A stretch of DNA of 64,000 bases from Anaerolineaceae bacterium (GTDB lineage Bacteria; Chloroflexota; Anaerolineae; Aggregatilineales; Phototrophicaceae). Under the pieces are notes generated by a model. The model was not told the DNA's origin, searched no databases, and was given only the letters and a program-made list of their open reading frames with translations. This document shows, in pieces, positions 15,997 through 24,881 of the stretch. The translations under genes and the position numbers were made by a program. The stretch covers positions 372,001-436,000 of the forward strand of contig JACKCG010000003.1 in assembly GCA_020634135.1 (NCBI GenBank), given 5' to 3'. Position 1 is the first letter of the stretch. The number at the start of each line of letters is the position of its first letter.

Positions 15997-16992
15997 GTGA
16001 AGATTCTGATGCTGGGTGGTACGCGATTTTTGGGGCGACACATTGTAGAAGCGGCGCTGGCACAGGGACATGAAGTCACGCTGTTTAACCGGGGTAATAC
16101 CAATCCCGATCTATTCCCCCAGGTTGAAAAGCTTGTCGGCGACCGTGATGGCGGGCTGGATACACTGGCAGGCCGTCGCTGGGACGTGGCGGTGGATACA
16201 TGCGGCTATGTGCCGCGTCTGGTGAAGGCATCGGCGGAACTATTAGCGAATACTGTCGAGCACTACACCTTTATCTCAAGCATTTCGGCGTATGCTGATA
16301 CCACCGTCTACGGCATGGACGAAAGCGCCGAACTGCACACCCTGGCCGATGAAACCGTTGAGGAGATCACCGGGCAAACCTATGGCGGGTTGAAAGTGCT
16401 GTGTGAAAAGGTCGCCGAGAAGGCCATGCCGGGGCGTGTTCTGCATGTCCGCAGCGGCTTGATAGTCGGCCCGCACGACCCAACAGACCGGTTTACCTAC
16501 TGGCCGGTACGGGTGGCAATGGGTGGAGAGATTCTCGCCCCGTCCAGGCCGGAAATGAACATCCAGATTATTGATGCCCGCGACCAGGCCGAGTGGATTA
16601 TCCGCATGGCTGAAGCGCGTACAGCAGGGGTATACAACGTGACCGGGCCGGATTACCCGCTGACAATGGGGGCGCTGCTCGATGCCTGTCGCCAGGTCAG
16701 CGAAAATGACGCGACACTGACCTGGGTCCCGGATGATTTCTTGCTGGAACATGATGTCAAACCGTTTACCGAGCTGCCTTTATGGATTCCAGAGACCTAT
16801 AACGGAATGCAGGCGATCAAAGTGCAAAAGGCGCTGGATGCCGGGCTGCGCTTCCGCCCGCTGGATGAAACCATCCTCGACACGCTGACATGGAACACCT
16901 ACCGCACCGGAGATGCCACCGCGCTCAAGCTGAATGCCGGGATGCTGCAAGACCGGGAAGCCACCTTGCTCCAAGCCTGGAAAGAACGGTAG
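15997..16992 (+). CDS. NAD-dependent epimerase/dehydratase (extended SDR)
   Basis: 331-residue extended short-chain dehydrogenase/reductase. The N-terminal dinucleotide-binding motif is MLGGTRFLGRHIV (residues 4-16), followed by VTLFNRGNT, the NADP-type arginine position. The usual YxxxK appears as YGGLKVLCEK near residue 129. The protein resembles the group that includes chloroplast CSP41 and other NAD-dependent epimerase-like proteins. The sugar or isoprenoid substrate is unknown. GTG start; GAGGAC lies about 10 bases upstream. It converges on the flippase gene. Confidence 0.82.
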   Translation: MKILMLGGTRFLGRHIVEAALAQGHEVTLFNRGNTNPDLFPQVEKLVGDRDGGLDTLAGRRWDVAVDTCGYVPRLVKASAELLANTVEHYTFISSISAYADTTVYGMDESAELHTLADETVEEITGQTYGGLKVLCEKVAEKAMPGRVLHVRSGLIVGPHDPTDRFTYWPVRVAMGGEILAPSRPEMNIQIIDARDQAEWIIRMAEARTAGVYNVTGPDYPLTMGALLDACRQVSENDATLTWVPDDFLLEHDVKPFTELPLWIPETYNGMQAIKVQKALDAGLRFRPLDETILDTLTWNTYRTGDATALKLNAGMLQDREATLLQAWKER

Positions 16993-17012
16993 GAGCGACG
17001 CCCTGTAAAATT

Positions 17013-17060
17013 GCCTGGTGAGAGCGCCTGGGAACGCTATGCCCTGCCCGATCACCAGGC
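17013..17060. terminator. Inverted repeat between convergent genes
   Basis: GCCTGGTGA and TCACCAGGC (perfect 9-bp arms, 30-base loop) lie between the convergent SDR and flippase genes. There is no T-run; a bidirectional terminator role is only plausible. Confidence 0.3.
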
Positions 17061-17170
17061 ATATTGCGCCGCTGTACTCAGACGGTAAAAACTGACTTCA
17101 TGAGATTTCCAAGGGGAGCAGGCCTCTCGTTCGATAGAAAGCCGCGCCACAATCTCATCAAACTGAGCGA

Positions 17171-18694
17171 CTAGGATGGCAGCAGGCGCAGGCGTACCCG
17201 TTGGAAAAGTGCCTTGAAGACTTCCAACTCGGATTGCGAAAAGGCGCGAGTCAGCCACACCAGCATCAGGTAGAACGCCGCGCCGATGGCGATCAGCACG
17301 CCCAGTCCCAGGCCCAGGTCGCGCAGCAGGAAGACCACTACACCCATGAGCAGGGCTGAAAAAGCCAACCGGGACGTTTTCTTAAAGTTTAGCCCTGGCC
17401 CGAACGTGCGGCGAAACAGCACATAGAACAACGCCGAGCCAAACACCTCGGTGAGCAGCGTGGCGAAAGACGCACCGACCACGCCAAATGGCGGGATCAG
17501 GACAAAGTTCAGCGCCACATTCACCAATCCTTCGCCCAGGAAAATCCACGCTGCACTGGATTCCTTCTTAATGGATGTCGTCAAGTTCCCTGAAAATGCA
17601 GTGTAGAGATGCATCGGGATATACCAGATCAAAATGGCAAAGGCGATGCTGGCTGGGGGGTATTCCGGGTAAAGGAAACCAATGAGTTTATCGGAAAGCA
17701 GCATCCCGCCAACGGCCACTGGCATCCCGATGAAGGCCAGGGCTTTGACCGAGCGATAGTACCAGGGCACGATACTGTCCGGGTTCTTCTCGTGTTCCCG
17801 CGCCAATGAGGGCAGAATCGCGCGGTTAAAGGAACCAATCATGACGGAGGCGGTCAGCATCAGGCTGTAGGCTGCGCTATACCACCCCACCTGCTGGTCG
17901 GAATAACCATACTTGCTGAGAAAAATATTGTCGGACTGGAAGGCGAACGAGAGCGAAACCTGAATCATGGCAAATGGCAGCCCGCCACGCACTAGCATCT
18001 TCCATAAGGCCAGCTTCAATTGGAAGGCCGGCGGCGACAATTTGTTTTTACGAATCACCCAGATGCTCATGATAATCAGCAGCGGGATGGTGATGAGCGA
18101 GGCAACTACCAGCCAGACGAAGCTGCCTCCCAGGAACAGGAAAATCGCCCCGGAACCCATGAAAACGACCTGGGCGACGATAGAGAAGACCGAGGTAATG
18201 TCAATGCGTTCATTCCCCTCAATGATGCTCACCAGGGGTTGCAGCAGCGCCTGTAGATAATAGGTCGAGGTATATAGGCCGATGGCGATGACGATCTCGG
18301 TTGAATAGCCAAAGACAATCGCGCCGCCAGTAGTAACAGCCGATGCCAGAATTGCCAGGCAAAAGCGCAGGACGACGACATCCCAGAACCATTCCGATGC
18401 TCTGTCGCGGTTACGGGCGATTTCACGGGTGTAAAACTGGGCAATACCCAGGTCGCCGAGTACGGCGAATAGCGTTGCCCAGGACAGGACAATCGAGTAT
18501 TGTCCGAAACTGCTGTCTCCCAGGCGATTGATAACCAGCACATTGAACAAGAAGCCGATGATTTTCAGGACAACCTGAGACGCCAACCCAAAAGCTGTAT
18601 TGCGTGCGATAATTCTGCCAACATTCCGTTCGGGTTGGACAACCGGCGATTCCATGCTTTCCACGAATTCCTCCGACACCGCCAGGTCAGGCAT
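17171..18694 (-). CDS. Wzx-like oligosaccharide flippase
   Basis: 507-residue polytopic membrane protein of the polysaccharide-biosynthesis (MOP/Wzx) family with about 12-14 hydrophobic segments. The N-terminal NTAFGLASQVVLKIIGFLFN, QYSIVLSWATLFAVLGDLGI and YTREIARNR stretches are typical. Such proteins flip lipid-linked glycans across the cytoplasmic membrane for envelope polysaccharide or glycoprotein assembly. The N-terminal 25 residues are acidic and cytoplasmic. No glycosyltransferase genes adjoin it, so the glycan is unknown. Confidence 0.88.
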   Translation of the reverse strand: MPDLAVSEEFVESMESPVVQPERNVGRIIARNTAFGLASQVVLKIIGFLFNVLVINRLGDSSFGQYSIVLSWATLFAVLGDLGIAQFYTREIARNRDRASEWFWDVVVLRFCLAILASAVTTGGAIVFGYSTEIVIAIGLYTSTYYLQALLQPLVSIIEGNERIDITSVFSIVAQVVFMGSGAIFLFLGGSFVWLVVASLITIPLLIIMSIWVIRKNKLSPPAFQLKLALWKMLVRGGLPFAMIQVSLSFAFQSDNIFLSKYGYSDQQVGWYSAAYSLMLTASVMIGSFNRAILPSLAREHEKNPDSIVPWYYRSVKALAFIGMPVAVGGMLLSDKLIGFLYPEYPPASIAFAILIWYIPMHLYTAFSGNLTTSIKKESSAAWIFLGEGLVNVALNFVLIPPFGVVGASFATLLTEVFGSALFYVLFRRTFGPGLNFKKTSRLAFSALLMGVVVFLLRDLGLGLGVLIAIGAAFYLMLVWLTRAFSQSELEVFKALFQRVRLRLLPS

Positions 18695-19021
18695 AGGTGT
18701 TCATACAAGCCGCTTCATTGTTTCAGACCAGGCTAAAATAATCCTTGCAGTATAGCATACTCCGTAATGTACTTAAGATTCACAATAGAAAATCTTTCCC
18801 ATAGACTTTCGCACGCAAACCAGACCAATCGCAGTACAAAATTTCCGAACAGGCACATGGTTATTGCCGCATGAACAGCCTGGGACAACAGATTTTACAT
18901 AGAGTGTTCACTTTCAACGATCCTGAGATTATGTAAAAAGCGCTTGAAAATAGCCTGTAGAACCAGGATGTAATACAATAAGAGGCGAATATGAACGCAG
19001 TATTTTGAAAGGGAAGCCGCC
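18695..19021. other. Divergent intergenic region with inverted repeat
   Basis: About 330 bases between the divergent flippase and rhomboid genes. It contains TTTTACATA (18893-18901) and TATGTAAAA (18930-18938), a 9-bp inverted pair that could bind a regulator of the rhomboid gene. No coding region or clear promoter is recognised. Confidence 0.45.
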
Positions 19022-19714
19022 ATGCTGCCGGTTAAAGCCTTACTCCCGGTGCGGAAGCCCGCTTATGTCACCTACGGGCTGATTCTTGTCAATGTGCTGG
19101 TGTTTTTGTGGGAACTTACGATTCCGGCTAACCAGCTTGGGTTGGTATTCCGCCAATTAGCCGTTGTGCCGTGTGAGCTGGGCAATCACCTGCTCTCGCC
19201 AGAGACCGGCCTTGACCTGGTGCGGAGCATGTTCCTCCATGCCAGTTGGTCGCACCTCATCGGCAATATGGCCTACCTGTGGATTTTTGGCCGTAATGTG
19301 GAAGATTACCTGGGCGGGTGGAAATTCCTGGGACTCTATGCCGCGTTTGGGGTTGCTGCCAGCTTCAGCGAATCACTGGTGAACTCAACGCTGTGCGTGC
19401 CGATGGTGGGCGCAAGCGGCGCGATTTCCGGCGTGTTGGGCAGCTATCTCGTGTTGTATCCGGCGTCACGGGTGCGCGTGGTCATCATCTTTTTCCGCGT
19501 GCTGCCGCGTTCGTTCAATGCTCCGGCACTGCTTGTGCTGGGCTTCTGGTTCCTGCTGCAACTGCTCAATGGTATCGCGTCAATCAGCCCGGATACGATC
19601 AGCGGCGGGGTGGCCTTCTTCGCCCATATTGGCGGATTTATCGCCGGGATTATCGCTCTGTTCGTCTACACCATGTTCCACAGACCGCCAGAGACCGAGG
19701 TGTATCTCAACTAA
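19022..19714 (+). CDS. Rhomboid family intramembrane serine protease
   Basis: 230-residue rhomboid protease with six or seven membrane segments. The catalytic serine S132 is in GASGAISG and the histidine H202 in FFAHIGGFIAG. HASWSHLIGNMAYLWIFG is the conserved N-terminal rhomboid block. It should cleave transmembrane substrates inside the lipid bilayer; the substrates are unknown. GGGAAGCC precedes the ATG. The downstream gene starts about 100 bp later on the same strand. Confidence 0.92.
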   Translation: MLPVKALLPVRKPAYVTYGLILVNVLVFLWELTIPANQLGLVFRQLAVVPCELGNHLLSPETGLDLVRSMFLHASWSHLIGNMAYLWIFGRNVEDYLGGWKFLGLYAAFGVAASFSESLVNSTLCVPMVGASGAISGVLGSYLVLYPASRVRVVIIFFRVLPRSFNAPALLVLGFWFLLQLLNGIASISPDTISGGVAFFAHIGGFIAGIIALFVYTMFHRPPETEVYLN

Positions 19715-19816
19715 AAGGTGCTGAGTCAAAAGTGGGAAGCGGAGACTCTGCCTGCTGTATCCGCTGGCAAACGATGTGCCAGCTATGCCTGAATAATTTC
19801 TGCCAGGAAGCAATCT

Positions 19817-21517
19817 ATGACAAACATCATTCGCACCTTACAGGATACAGATCGCGCCCTGCTGCCCATCCTGGCTAAACTCTGGGATACCAATATCGCC
19901 GGGCTGGATAATGATAAGCAGATTGCCGCGTTGGCCGGGGCCATGCTGGACGAAGCCCGTGCCAAACGGGTGTGGGATAGTCTGGATGATGCCCAGCGCG
20001 GCGCTCTGCAAATGCTGATTGGCGCAGGTGGCAAAATGCAGATGGCGAAATTCGGGCGGCTGTTCGGGGAAATTCGCCAGATGGGGGCGGCCAAAATCGA
20101 ACGGGAAAAACCGCACGAGAACCCACAGAGTATCGCCGAAGCTCTGTTCTATCGCGGCCTGGTCGCCCAGGGGTTCGAGCTTTCCGATGCCGGGTCGCGC
20201 GTTATTATTTATGTGCCGGATGACCTGCTGCCGGTACTGCCTGTCCACCAGACCGGATACTCCAACCTGAAAGCGCCGGCCACCGGGCGCGACGAGCCGA
20301 TCAGCATTGAGCCGCTGGCCGACCTGGACGACATCCAGCCCCAACCGGCGGATACTTCAGCGGTGGACGACGTGACCACGCTGCTGGCCTATGTGCAGCT
20401 TCACAGCCCGCTGGTTGAGGGCGCGACGCTGGCGGCGGATGACCGGGCAGCACTGCTGCCGTATCTGCTCAGGCCGGAAGATGAGCGCGTGACTTTCCTG
20501 TTCGCGCTGGTCTTAAGCGCCGGTCTGGTTGAGATTCAAACCGGACGCGCCTATACCAAACGCGCTGAGACACGCCGCTGGCTTTCCGCCGGACGTCCGG
20601 CCCAGGTGCGCGAACTGGCTGAAGGCTGGCACGAAAGCCATATCTGCCGAGACCTGTGGCATGTGCCCGGGCTGCACCCTGAACCGGGCGGCGACCTGGA
20701 CGATTACGACCCCGCTATACCGCGAGACACGGTGTTTGGCCTGATGGCAACGCTCGTGCCACGACAGGAATGGTGGTCGCTGGATGATTTTATTGAGGCG
20801 ATCAAGGTGTTAGAGCCGGATTTCCAGCGTCCTGACGGCGATTATGAGAGCTGGTATATCCGCAACGACGCCGATGACTATCTCAAGGGGTTTGAAAGCT
20901 GGGATGCGGTCGAGGGGGCACTGCTCGAATATTATGTGACTGGGCCGATGCACTGGTTAGGCCTGGTAGACCGCGCTGAAGATGCTGCCCGCCTGACCGC
21001 CTATGGCCGGGCGTTCCTGGGGCAAATCCCCTGGCCGCAGCCACCGGAGCAGGATGATAAGATGATTGTGGGAACGGATGGAACGCTGCTGGTGCCACGC
21101 CGTGTCTCACGGGTGGATCGGTTCCAGGTGGCACGCTTCACAACCTGGGGCGCGGCGGGCGACCCGTACACCTACAAACTGGATGGTGAGGGGATTCAGC
21201 GGGCGGCTGACCAGGGAATCAACACCGGGCATATCGCCAATTTCCTCAGCCGGGTGCTGGAAGACAAGCCAATCCCCCCGGCGATTACCCAACTGCTGGA
21301 AAACTGGCGCGGTGGCCCAACAGCGGTGGTTTCGCTAGAACACCTCGCCGTTTTGCGTACTACCGCGCCGGAAACACTGGAGAAAATCCTGGATACGCCC
21401 GGTCTACGCCGCTACCTGGGGGCGCGGCTGGGGCCAATGGCCGTCGTCGTGCGCGGCGACCAGTGGGATACCCTGCACGATGCCCTGGGCGAACACGGCT
21501 TCCAGGTGGAAATGTAA
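19817..21517 (+). CDS. XPB/Ssl2-like helicase-associated domain protein without helicase core
   Basis: 566-residue cytoplasmic protein. The C-terminal third resembles the XPB/Ssl2-like N-terminal domain (Helicase_C_3 type): GTDGTLLVPRRVSRVDRFQV, YKLDGEGIQRAADQG, HIANFLSRV and LEKILDTPGLRRYLG. The rest is a helix-rich region with repeated winged-helix-like segments (LDDAQRGALQMLIGAGGKMQ). No Walker A or DEAD-box motif is present, so it is not itself a helicase. Such proteins are widespread in actinobacteria and Chloroflexota with unknown function; a DNA-binding role is inferred. It converges on recA. Confidence 0.65.
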   Translation: MTNIIRTLQDTDRALLPILAKLWDTNIAGLDNDKQIAALAGAMLDEARAKRVWDSLDDAQRGALQMLIGAGGKMQMAKFGRLFGEIRQMGAAKIEREKPHENPQSIAEALFYRGLVAQGFELSDAGSRVIIYVPDDLLPVLPVHQTGYSNLKAPATGRDEPISIEPLADLDDIQPQPADTSAVDDVTTLLAYVQLHSPLVEGATLAADDRAALLPYLLRPEDERVTFLFALVLSAGLVEIQTGRAYTKRAETRRWLSAGRPAQVRELAEGWHESHICRDLWHVPGLHPEPGGDLDDYDPAIPRDTVFGLMATLVPRQEWWSLDDFIEAIKVLEPDFQRPDGDYESWYIRNDADDYLKGFESWDAVEGALLEYYVTGPMHWLGLVDRAEDAARLTAYGRAFLGQIPWPQPPEQDDKMIVGTDGTLLVPRRVSRVDRFQVARFTTWGAAGDPYTYKLDGEGIQRAADQGINTGHIANFLSRVLEDKPIPPAITQLLENWRGGPTAVVSLEHLAVLRTTAPETLEKILDTPGLRRYLGARLGPMAVVVRGDQWDTLHDALGEHGFQVEM

Positions 21518-21520
21518 CAA

Positions 21521-21566
21521 CCCCTCCCGGACTCGTCCACCGTATCATGGTTGAGTCGGGGAGGGG
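21521..21566. terminator. Hairpin between convergent XPB-like and recA genes
   Basis: CCCCTCCCGGACTC (21521-21534) pairs with GAGTCGGGGAGGGG (21553-21566), a 14-bp GC-rich stem with one mismatch. It lies between two converging genes and probably ends transcription in both directions, although T-runs are absent. Confidence 0.5.
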
Positions 21567-21648
21567 AGACATCCTATCGCAACGGGCCGGGGGACTCTCT
21601 CCCCTGGCGGGAACTGCTATCGTCTGGCATCAGCCGTACAAACCGGGA

Positions 21649-23850
21649 TCACAGGCTGGTGGGCAGCTCCGGCAGTTCATATTTGGCGCGGATGGCCGCT
21701 TCAATTTCATCGGAAACCGCTGGATTTTCCCTCAGGAACTGTTTAGACTGTTCGCGTCCCTGGCCGAGCAGCCCATCCTTATAACGGAAGAACGCCCCGC
21801 GCTTTTCGATGATTTCCATTTCCACGCCGATGTCTATGATTTCGCCGACCTTGCTGATGCCGTTTTCATAGAACATGATGTCGAACTCGCATTCTTTGAA
21901 GGGCGCGGCGACTTTGTTCTTCGTCACGCGGACGCGAGTCCGGTTGCCGATGTTCTCACCACCCTGCTTGATGCTCTGGATACGCCGGATGTCGAGCCGG
22001 ACGCTGGCGTAGAATTTGAGGGCGCGCCCGCCGCTCGTCGTTTCGGGCGAGTTATGCACCACAACCCCATCCACCACGTAACAATGATTGCCTTCTACCT
22101 CAATATCAAAACGCTGCATACTTCTCGTCTTAGGCTTGACGTAAATATCCAGAATTGGCATGGGTACAGGTTCATCATGTTCGCATGGGTCAAGTGTAAA
22201 CGGCACGAATTGCCCGCGCATTTCCGGAAGCAGCTTATAGTCCATGGAGGGATGCACATACCGGGCGATCATCGCATGAAATTTGGGAGTCGCATCTTTG
22301 CCGAAAGTAATGCGCCCATAAGTATCTAACCGGGCATCAATGCCGCGCCGCTGAAACCACTCGACCAGCATTTCCTGCTTTTCCTGGGGAAGGCCGGAAC
22401 AAGCGATACTGCAACGATTACCTCGCTGTTTATCAAATGTGCCATCGTCCATATACCAGATCGCCACCGCTAACGGTGACAGGCGTTCAATCAGTTCAGG
22501 ACTTGGGTTTTTCTGACCATCCTGATAACCCATCTGATGGAGTTTTGCCAGTTCATACATCGGAATCGTATCAAAACTGTGGCCGCCTTTGCTGTTGGTG
22601 GTGCGGTAGGCGACCAGGCTATCAAACAGCGATTCTTTCCACAGACAGTATTCATCCTGCGCTGCGCCATGACCGATACGTAAGGCCACGTTGTAATTGC
22701 TGGCATAACGCAGGTTACCATCGCCAAGGATAGACCCAAATACGACCTGTTCATGTCCTGGGGTGAGATAGTGTTTAACACGAGTGATGAGTTTATCGCC
22801 AACTTCCAGTTCCCCGGCAGGACGGTAGCCTTCTTCACTCAACAGCATGTGGTTCGGCGTGCAGCTAAATTCATGCTTGCCGCGCCCTTCATTGGAATCA
22901 ACCTTGAACTGCAAGAAGTAGTCAGCGTTCCCGTTTTTGTACCAGTTCTTGATGCGGCGTGGCTCAAACTCGCGCGTCTTCACGTTGTAGGACATCACTT
23001 CGACATCCATCTTCTGATTGACGATCTTGCCGATCTTTTCGGTGGTGCCATCGGCCAGTACCACGCGAGAGGTGTAGCCAAAACACCCGAACATCACCCC
23101 GACTTTTTCGCGCAACTGATTGGTGAACATCACGCTGACATTCGACTGCTTGATCGCACCGGAGAGCTTGCGCAGCGCCTGGCTCATGAGGCGGGCTTGC
23201 AGGCCGACATGCGAATCGCCCATCTCGCCTTCGATTTCGGCACGGGGGACGAGCGCCGCCACACTGTCCACCACGATAATATCCAACGCGCCGGAACGCA
23301 CCAGCGCCTCAGTGATTTCCAACGCCTGTTCGCCAGTATCCGGTTGTGACACATAGAGCGTATCCACGTTCACGCCAATCCGCTCGGCATAGGTCGGATC
23401 AAGCGCGTGTTCCATGTCCACGAACGCCGCCAGTCCGCCGCGCTTCTGTGCTTCCGCCACGACATGCAAACACAGTGTCGTCTTGCCGGAGCTTTCCGGG
23501 CCATATATTTCAGTGATGCGGCCTCGCGGGATACCGCCGACGCCCAGGATGATGTCTACCCCCAGCGAACCGGAAGGAATGGTATCCACAACCATATTGG
23601 TGGCGTCACCCAGGCGGACAATGGCACCATCACCAAATCGTTTGGTGATGTCGGCCAGCGCAACATCCATTGCTTTTTGACGTCCCTGGTCTTCCTGAGG
23701 TGTGCCGCTGTCGTCTGTTTTTGTTTTTCTCTTCGCCACTGATTTTTTACCCTTCTCCTTCTCTGCCGGCTTAGGTCGGGGGCTGTCTTCATCCCCGCCA
23801 TCATCGTCTAAACTGTCTTCAGTATAGTCTGGATAATCCATATCTGCCAT
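21649..23850 (-). CDS. recA: RecA recombinase precursor with in-frame intein
   Basis: 733-residue precursor: a 388-residue RecA interrupted by a 345-residue intein (residues 256-600). RecA promotes strand exchange and LexA cleavage. The Walker A motif is GPESSGKTT (117-125) and IIVVDSVAALVPRAEIEGEM (191-210) is the Walker B region. KVGVMFG then ends the N-extein, and SPETTSGGRALKFYASVRLD resumes after the intein. An acidic/basic N-terminal extension of about 55 residues precedes the core. AGGAATT lies before the ATG. The promoter at 23895-23923 contains a near-consensus SOS box. Confidence 0.95.
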   Translation of the reverse strand: MADMDYPDYTEDSLDDDGGDEDSPRPKPAEKEKGKKSVAKRKTKTDDSGTPQEDQGRQKAMDVALADITKRFGDGAIVRLGDATNMVVDTIPSGSLGVDIILGVGGIPRGRITEIYGPESSGKTTLCLHVVAEAQKRGGLAAFVDMEHALDPTYAERIGVNVDTLYVSQPDTGEQALEITEALVRSGALDIIVVDSVAALVPRAEIEGEMGDSHVGLQARLMSQALRKLSGAIKQSNVSVMFTNQLREKVGVMFGCFGYTSRVVLADGTTEKIGKIVNQKMDVEVMSYNVKTREFEPRRIKNWYKNGNADYFLQFKVDSNEGRGKHEFSCTPNHMLLSEEGYRPAGELEVGDKLITRVKHYLTPGHEQVVFGSILGDGNLRYASNYNVALRIGHGAAQDEYCLWKESLFDSLVAYRTTNSKGGHSFDTIPMYELAKLHQMGYQDGQKNPSPELIERLSPLAVAIWYMDDGTFDKQRGNRCSIACSGLPQEKQEMLVEWFQRRGIDARLDTYGRITFGKDATPKFHAMIARYVHPSMDYKLLPEMRGQFVPFTLDPCEHDEPVPMPILDIYVKPKTRSMQRFDIEVEGNHCYVVDGVVVHNSPETTSGGRALKFYASVRLDIRRIQSIKQGGENIGNRTRVRVTKNKVAAPFKECEFDIMFYENGISKVGEIIDIGVEMEIIEKRGAFFRYKDGLLGQGREQSKQFLRENPAVSDEIEAAIRAKYELPELPTSL
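22051..23085 (-). other. Intein with LAGLIDADG homing-endonuclease domain in RecA
   Basis: Residues 256-600 of the precursor. The intein begins with Cys (CFGYTSRVVLADGTTEKIG, block A) and has the block B motif CTPNHMLL (near 330). It ends with the C-terminal splicing motif CYVVDGVVVHN, followed by extein Ser. Two LAGLIDADG-type motifs, VFGSILGDGN (about 370) and AIWYMDDGTF (about 463), mark a homing endonuclease. All residues needed for splicing (C1, block-B His, penultimate His, terminal Asn, +1 Ser) are present. The insertion point, between MFG and SPETT, is the one I recall for the Mycobacterium leprae RecA intein. Confidence 0.93.
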
Positions 23851-23894
23851 TTGGACAAATTCCTATGTATGATTGACCGCACTGACGAAAACCA

Positions 23895-23923
23895 ATGATA
23901 GCACAAAAGTTCTAATCACACAA
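23895..23923 (-). promoter_or_regulatory. recA promoter with SOS-like box
   Basis: Read on the minus strand, TTGTGT, a 17-bp spacer and TATCAT (extended by TGC) form a sigma-70-type promoter about 45 bases before the recA ATG. The spacer contains GAACTTTTGTGC (plus-strand 23901-23912), one mismatch from the GAAC-N4-GTTC SOS box of Bacillus and mycobacteria. LexA control is therefore plausible; no lexA gene is in the window. Confidence 0.6.
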
Positions 23924-23945
23924 GATCGGGAGTGATGTTGTTCTG

Positions 23946-24494
23946 ATGAAAATATACACTAAAACCGGCGACAACGGCACAACCAGTTTATTCTCTGGCG
24001 GGCGGGTTTCCAAGGCGCATCACCGTGTCGAGGCCTATGGCACCGTAGACGAACTCAACGCCGTGATCGGTGTCGCCCGCGCCCAGCGTCCTACCGCCCG
24101 GACGGAGTCCTGGTTGGAACGAGTTCAGCGTCAGCTTTTCCACCTGGGGGCCGATCTGGCGACTCCGCTGGATGCCCAGGCCGAGTGGGTAGTACGTGTG
24201 GATGCCGAGAGTGTGGCGTGGCTGGAGACAACCATAGACACGATGACTGAGGCACTGCCGCCACTGGCGAATTTCATCCTGCCGGGGGGCAGCCCCGCCG
24301 CCGCCCAGCTTCACGTGGCGCGGACGGTGTGCCGCCGGGCGGAGCGCCTGGTGGTGATCCTGGGGGAACATGAGCCGATTAACCCACAGTCACTGATTTA
24401 TCTCAACCGGCTGTCAGACTTCCTGTTCACGCTCTCTCGCTGGGAAAACGTTCAGACCGGCGAACCGGAGGATAAATGGGCGCTGCGGGACTAA
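23946..24494 (+). CDS. PduO-type cob(I)alamin adenosyltransferase
   Basis: 182-residue ATP:cob(I)alamin adenosyltransferase, which transfers the 5'-deoxyadenosyl group of ATP to reduced cobalamin to make coenzyme B12. The N-terminal ATP loop KIYTKTGDNGTTSLFSGGRV and the motif VEAYGTVDELNAVIG are diagnostic. FILPGGSPAAAQLHVARTVC and RRAERLVV are the conserved C-terminal helix bundle. It is divergent from recA with 95 bp between the starts. No B12 riboswitch is seen upstream. Confidence 0.92.
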   Translation: MKIYTKTGDNGTTSLFSGGRVSKAHHRVEAYGTVDELNAVIGVARAQRPTARTESWLERVQRQLFHLGADLATPLDAQAEWVVRVDAESVAWLETTIDTMTEALPPLANFILPGGSPAAAQLHVARTVCRRAERLVVILGEHEPINPQSLIYLNRLSDFLFTLSRWENVQTGEPEDKWALRD

Positions 24495-24521
24495 ATTTTA
24501 CCCCATGATGCCCTGCGGCTA

Positions 24522-24551
24522 TTGCCTCTCCTGAGGCGAATCTGCTATACT
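24522..24551 (+). promoter_or_regulatory. Promoter of the FMN riboswitch-ribXY operon
   Basis: TTGCCT (24522-24527), an 18-bp spacer and TATACT (24546-24551) with an upstream TG (extended -10). It lies about 20 bases before the riboswitch P1 stem and 28 bases after the preceding stop codon. Confidence 0.6.
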
Positions 24552-24573
24552 GGGAACATCAATTGAATAGCAG

Positions 24574-24767
24574 ACCTTCGGGGCAGGGTGAAATTCCCTA
24601 CCGGCGGTGTGGTGTGATCGTTTATGCGCCAAGCCCGCGACCCAAGTCGCCAAACCTCGTTATGCCACTTCATTCACGCGCCCAGTTTGGTGCTTCATGG
24701 TTTTTGCCATGATGGTGGAATCGGTGGAAAGCCGATGCCGACAGTGACAGTCTGGATGGAAGAAGGT
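24574..24767 (+). promoter_or_regulatory. FMN riboswitch (RFN element)
   Basis: All conserved RFN blocks are visible in order: CTTCGGGGCAGGGTGAAATT, CCCTACCGGCGG, AAGCCCGCGA, a variable hairpin ending GCTTCATGGTTTTTGCCATG, GGTGGAATCGGTGGAAAGCC, and CCGACAGTGACAGTCTGGAT. P1 is ACCTTC (24574-24579) with GAAGGT (24762-24767). FMN binding normally shuts off riboflavin synthesis or transport genes. Here the downstream genes are an ABC permease and a binding protein, so it should repress riboflavin uptake when FMN is plentiful. Confidence 0.95.
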
Positions 24768-24881
24768 AGAGCAGCCGAATAGACCCTGTTGGTTTATTCT
24801 GGTTGTTTGTGTATCGCGTCAATCCATACCAGGTGGGCAGGTCTGCCCGGTTGTTATGATGGATTCGCGTTTGCTTACTCG

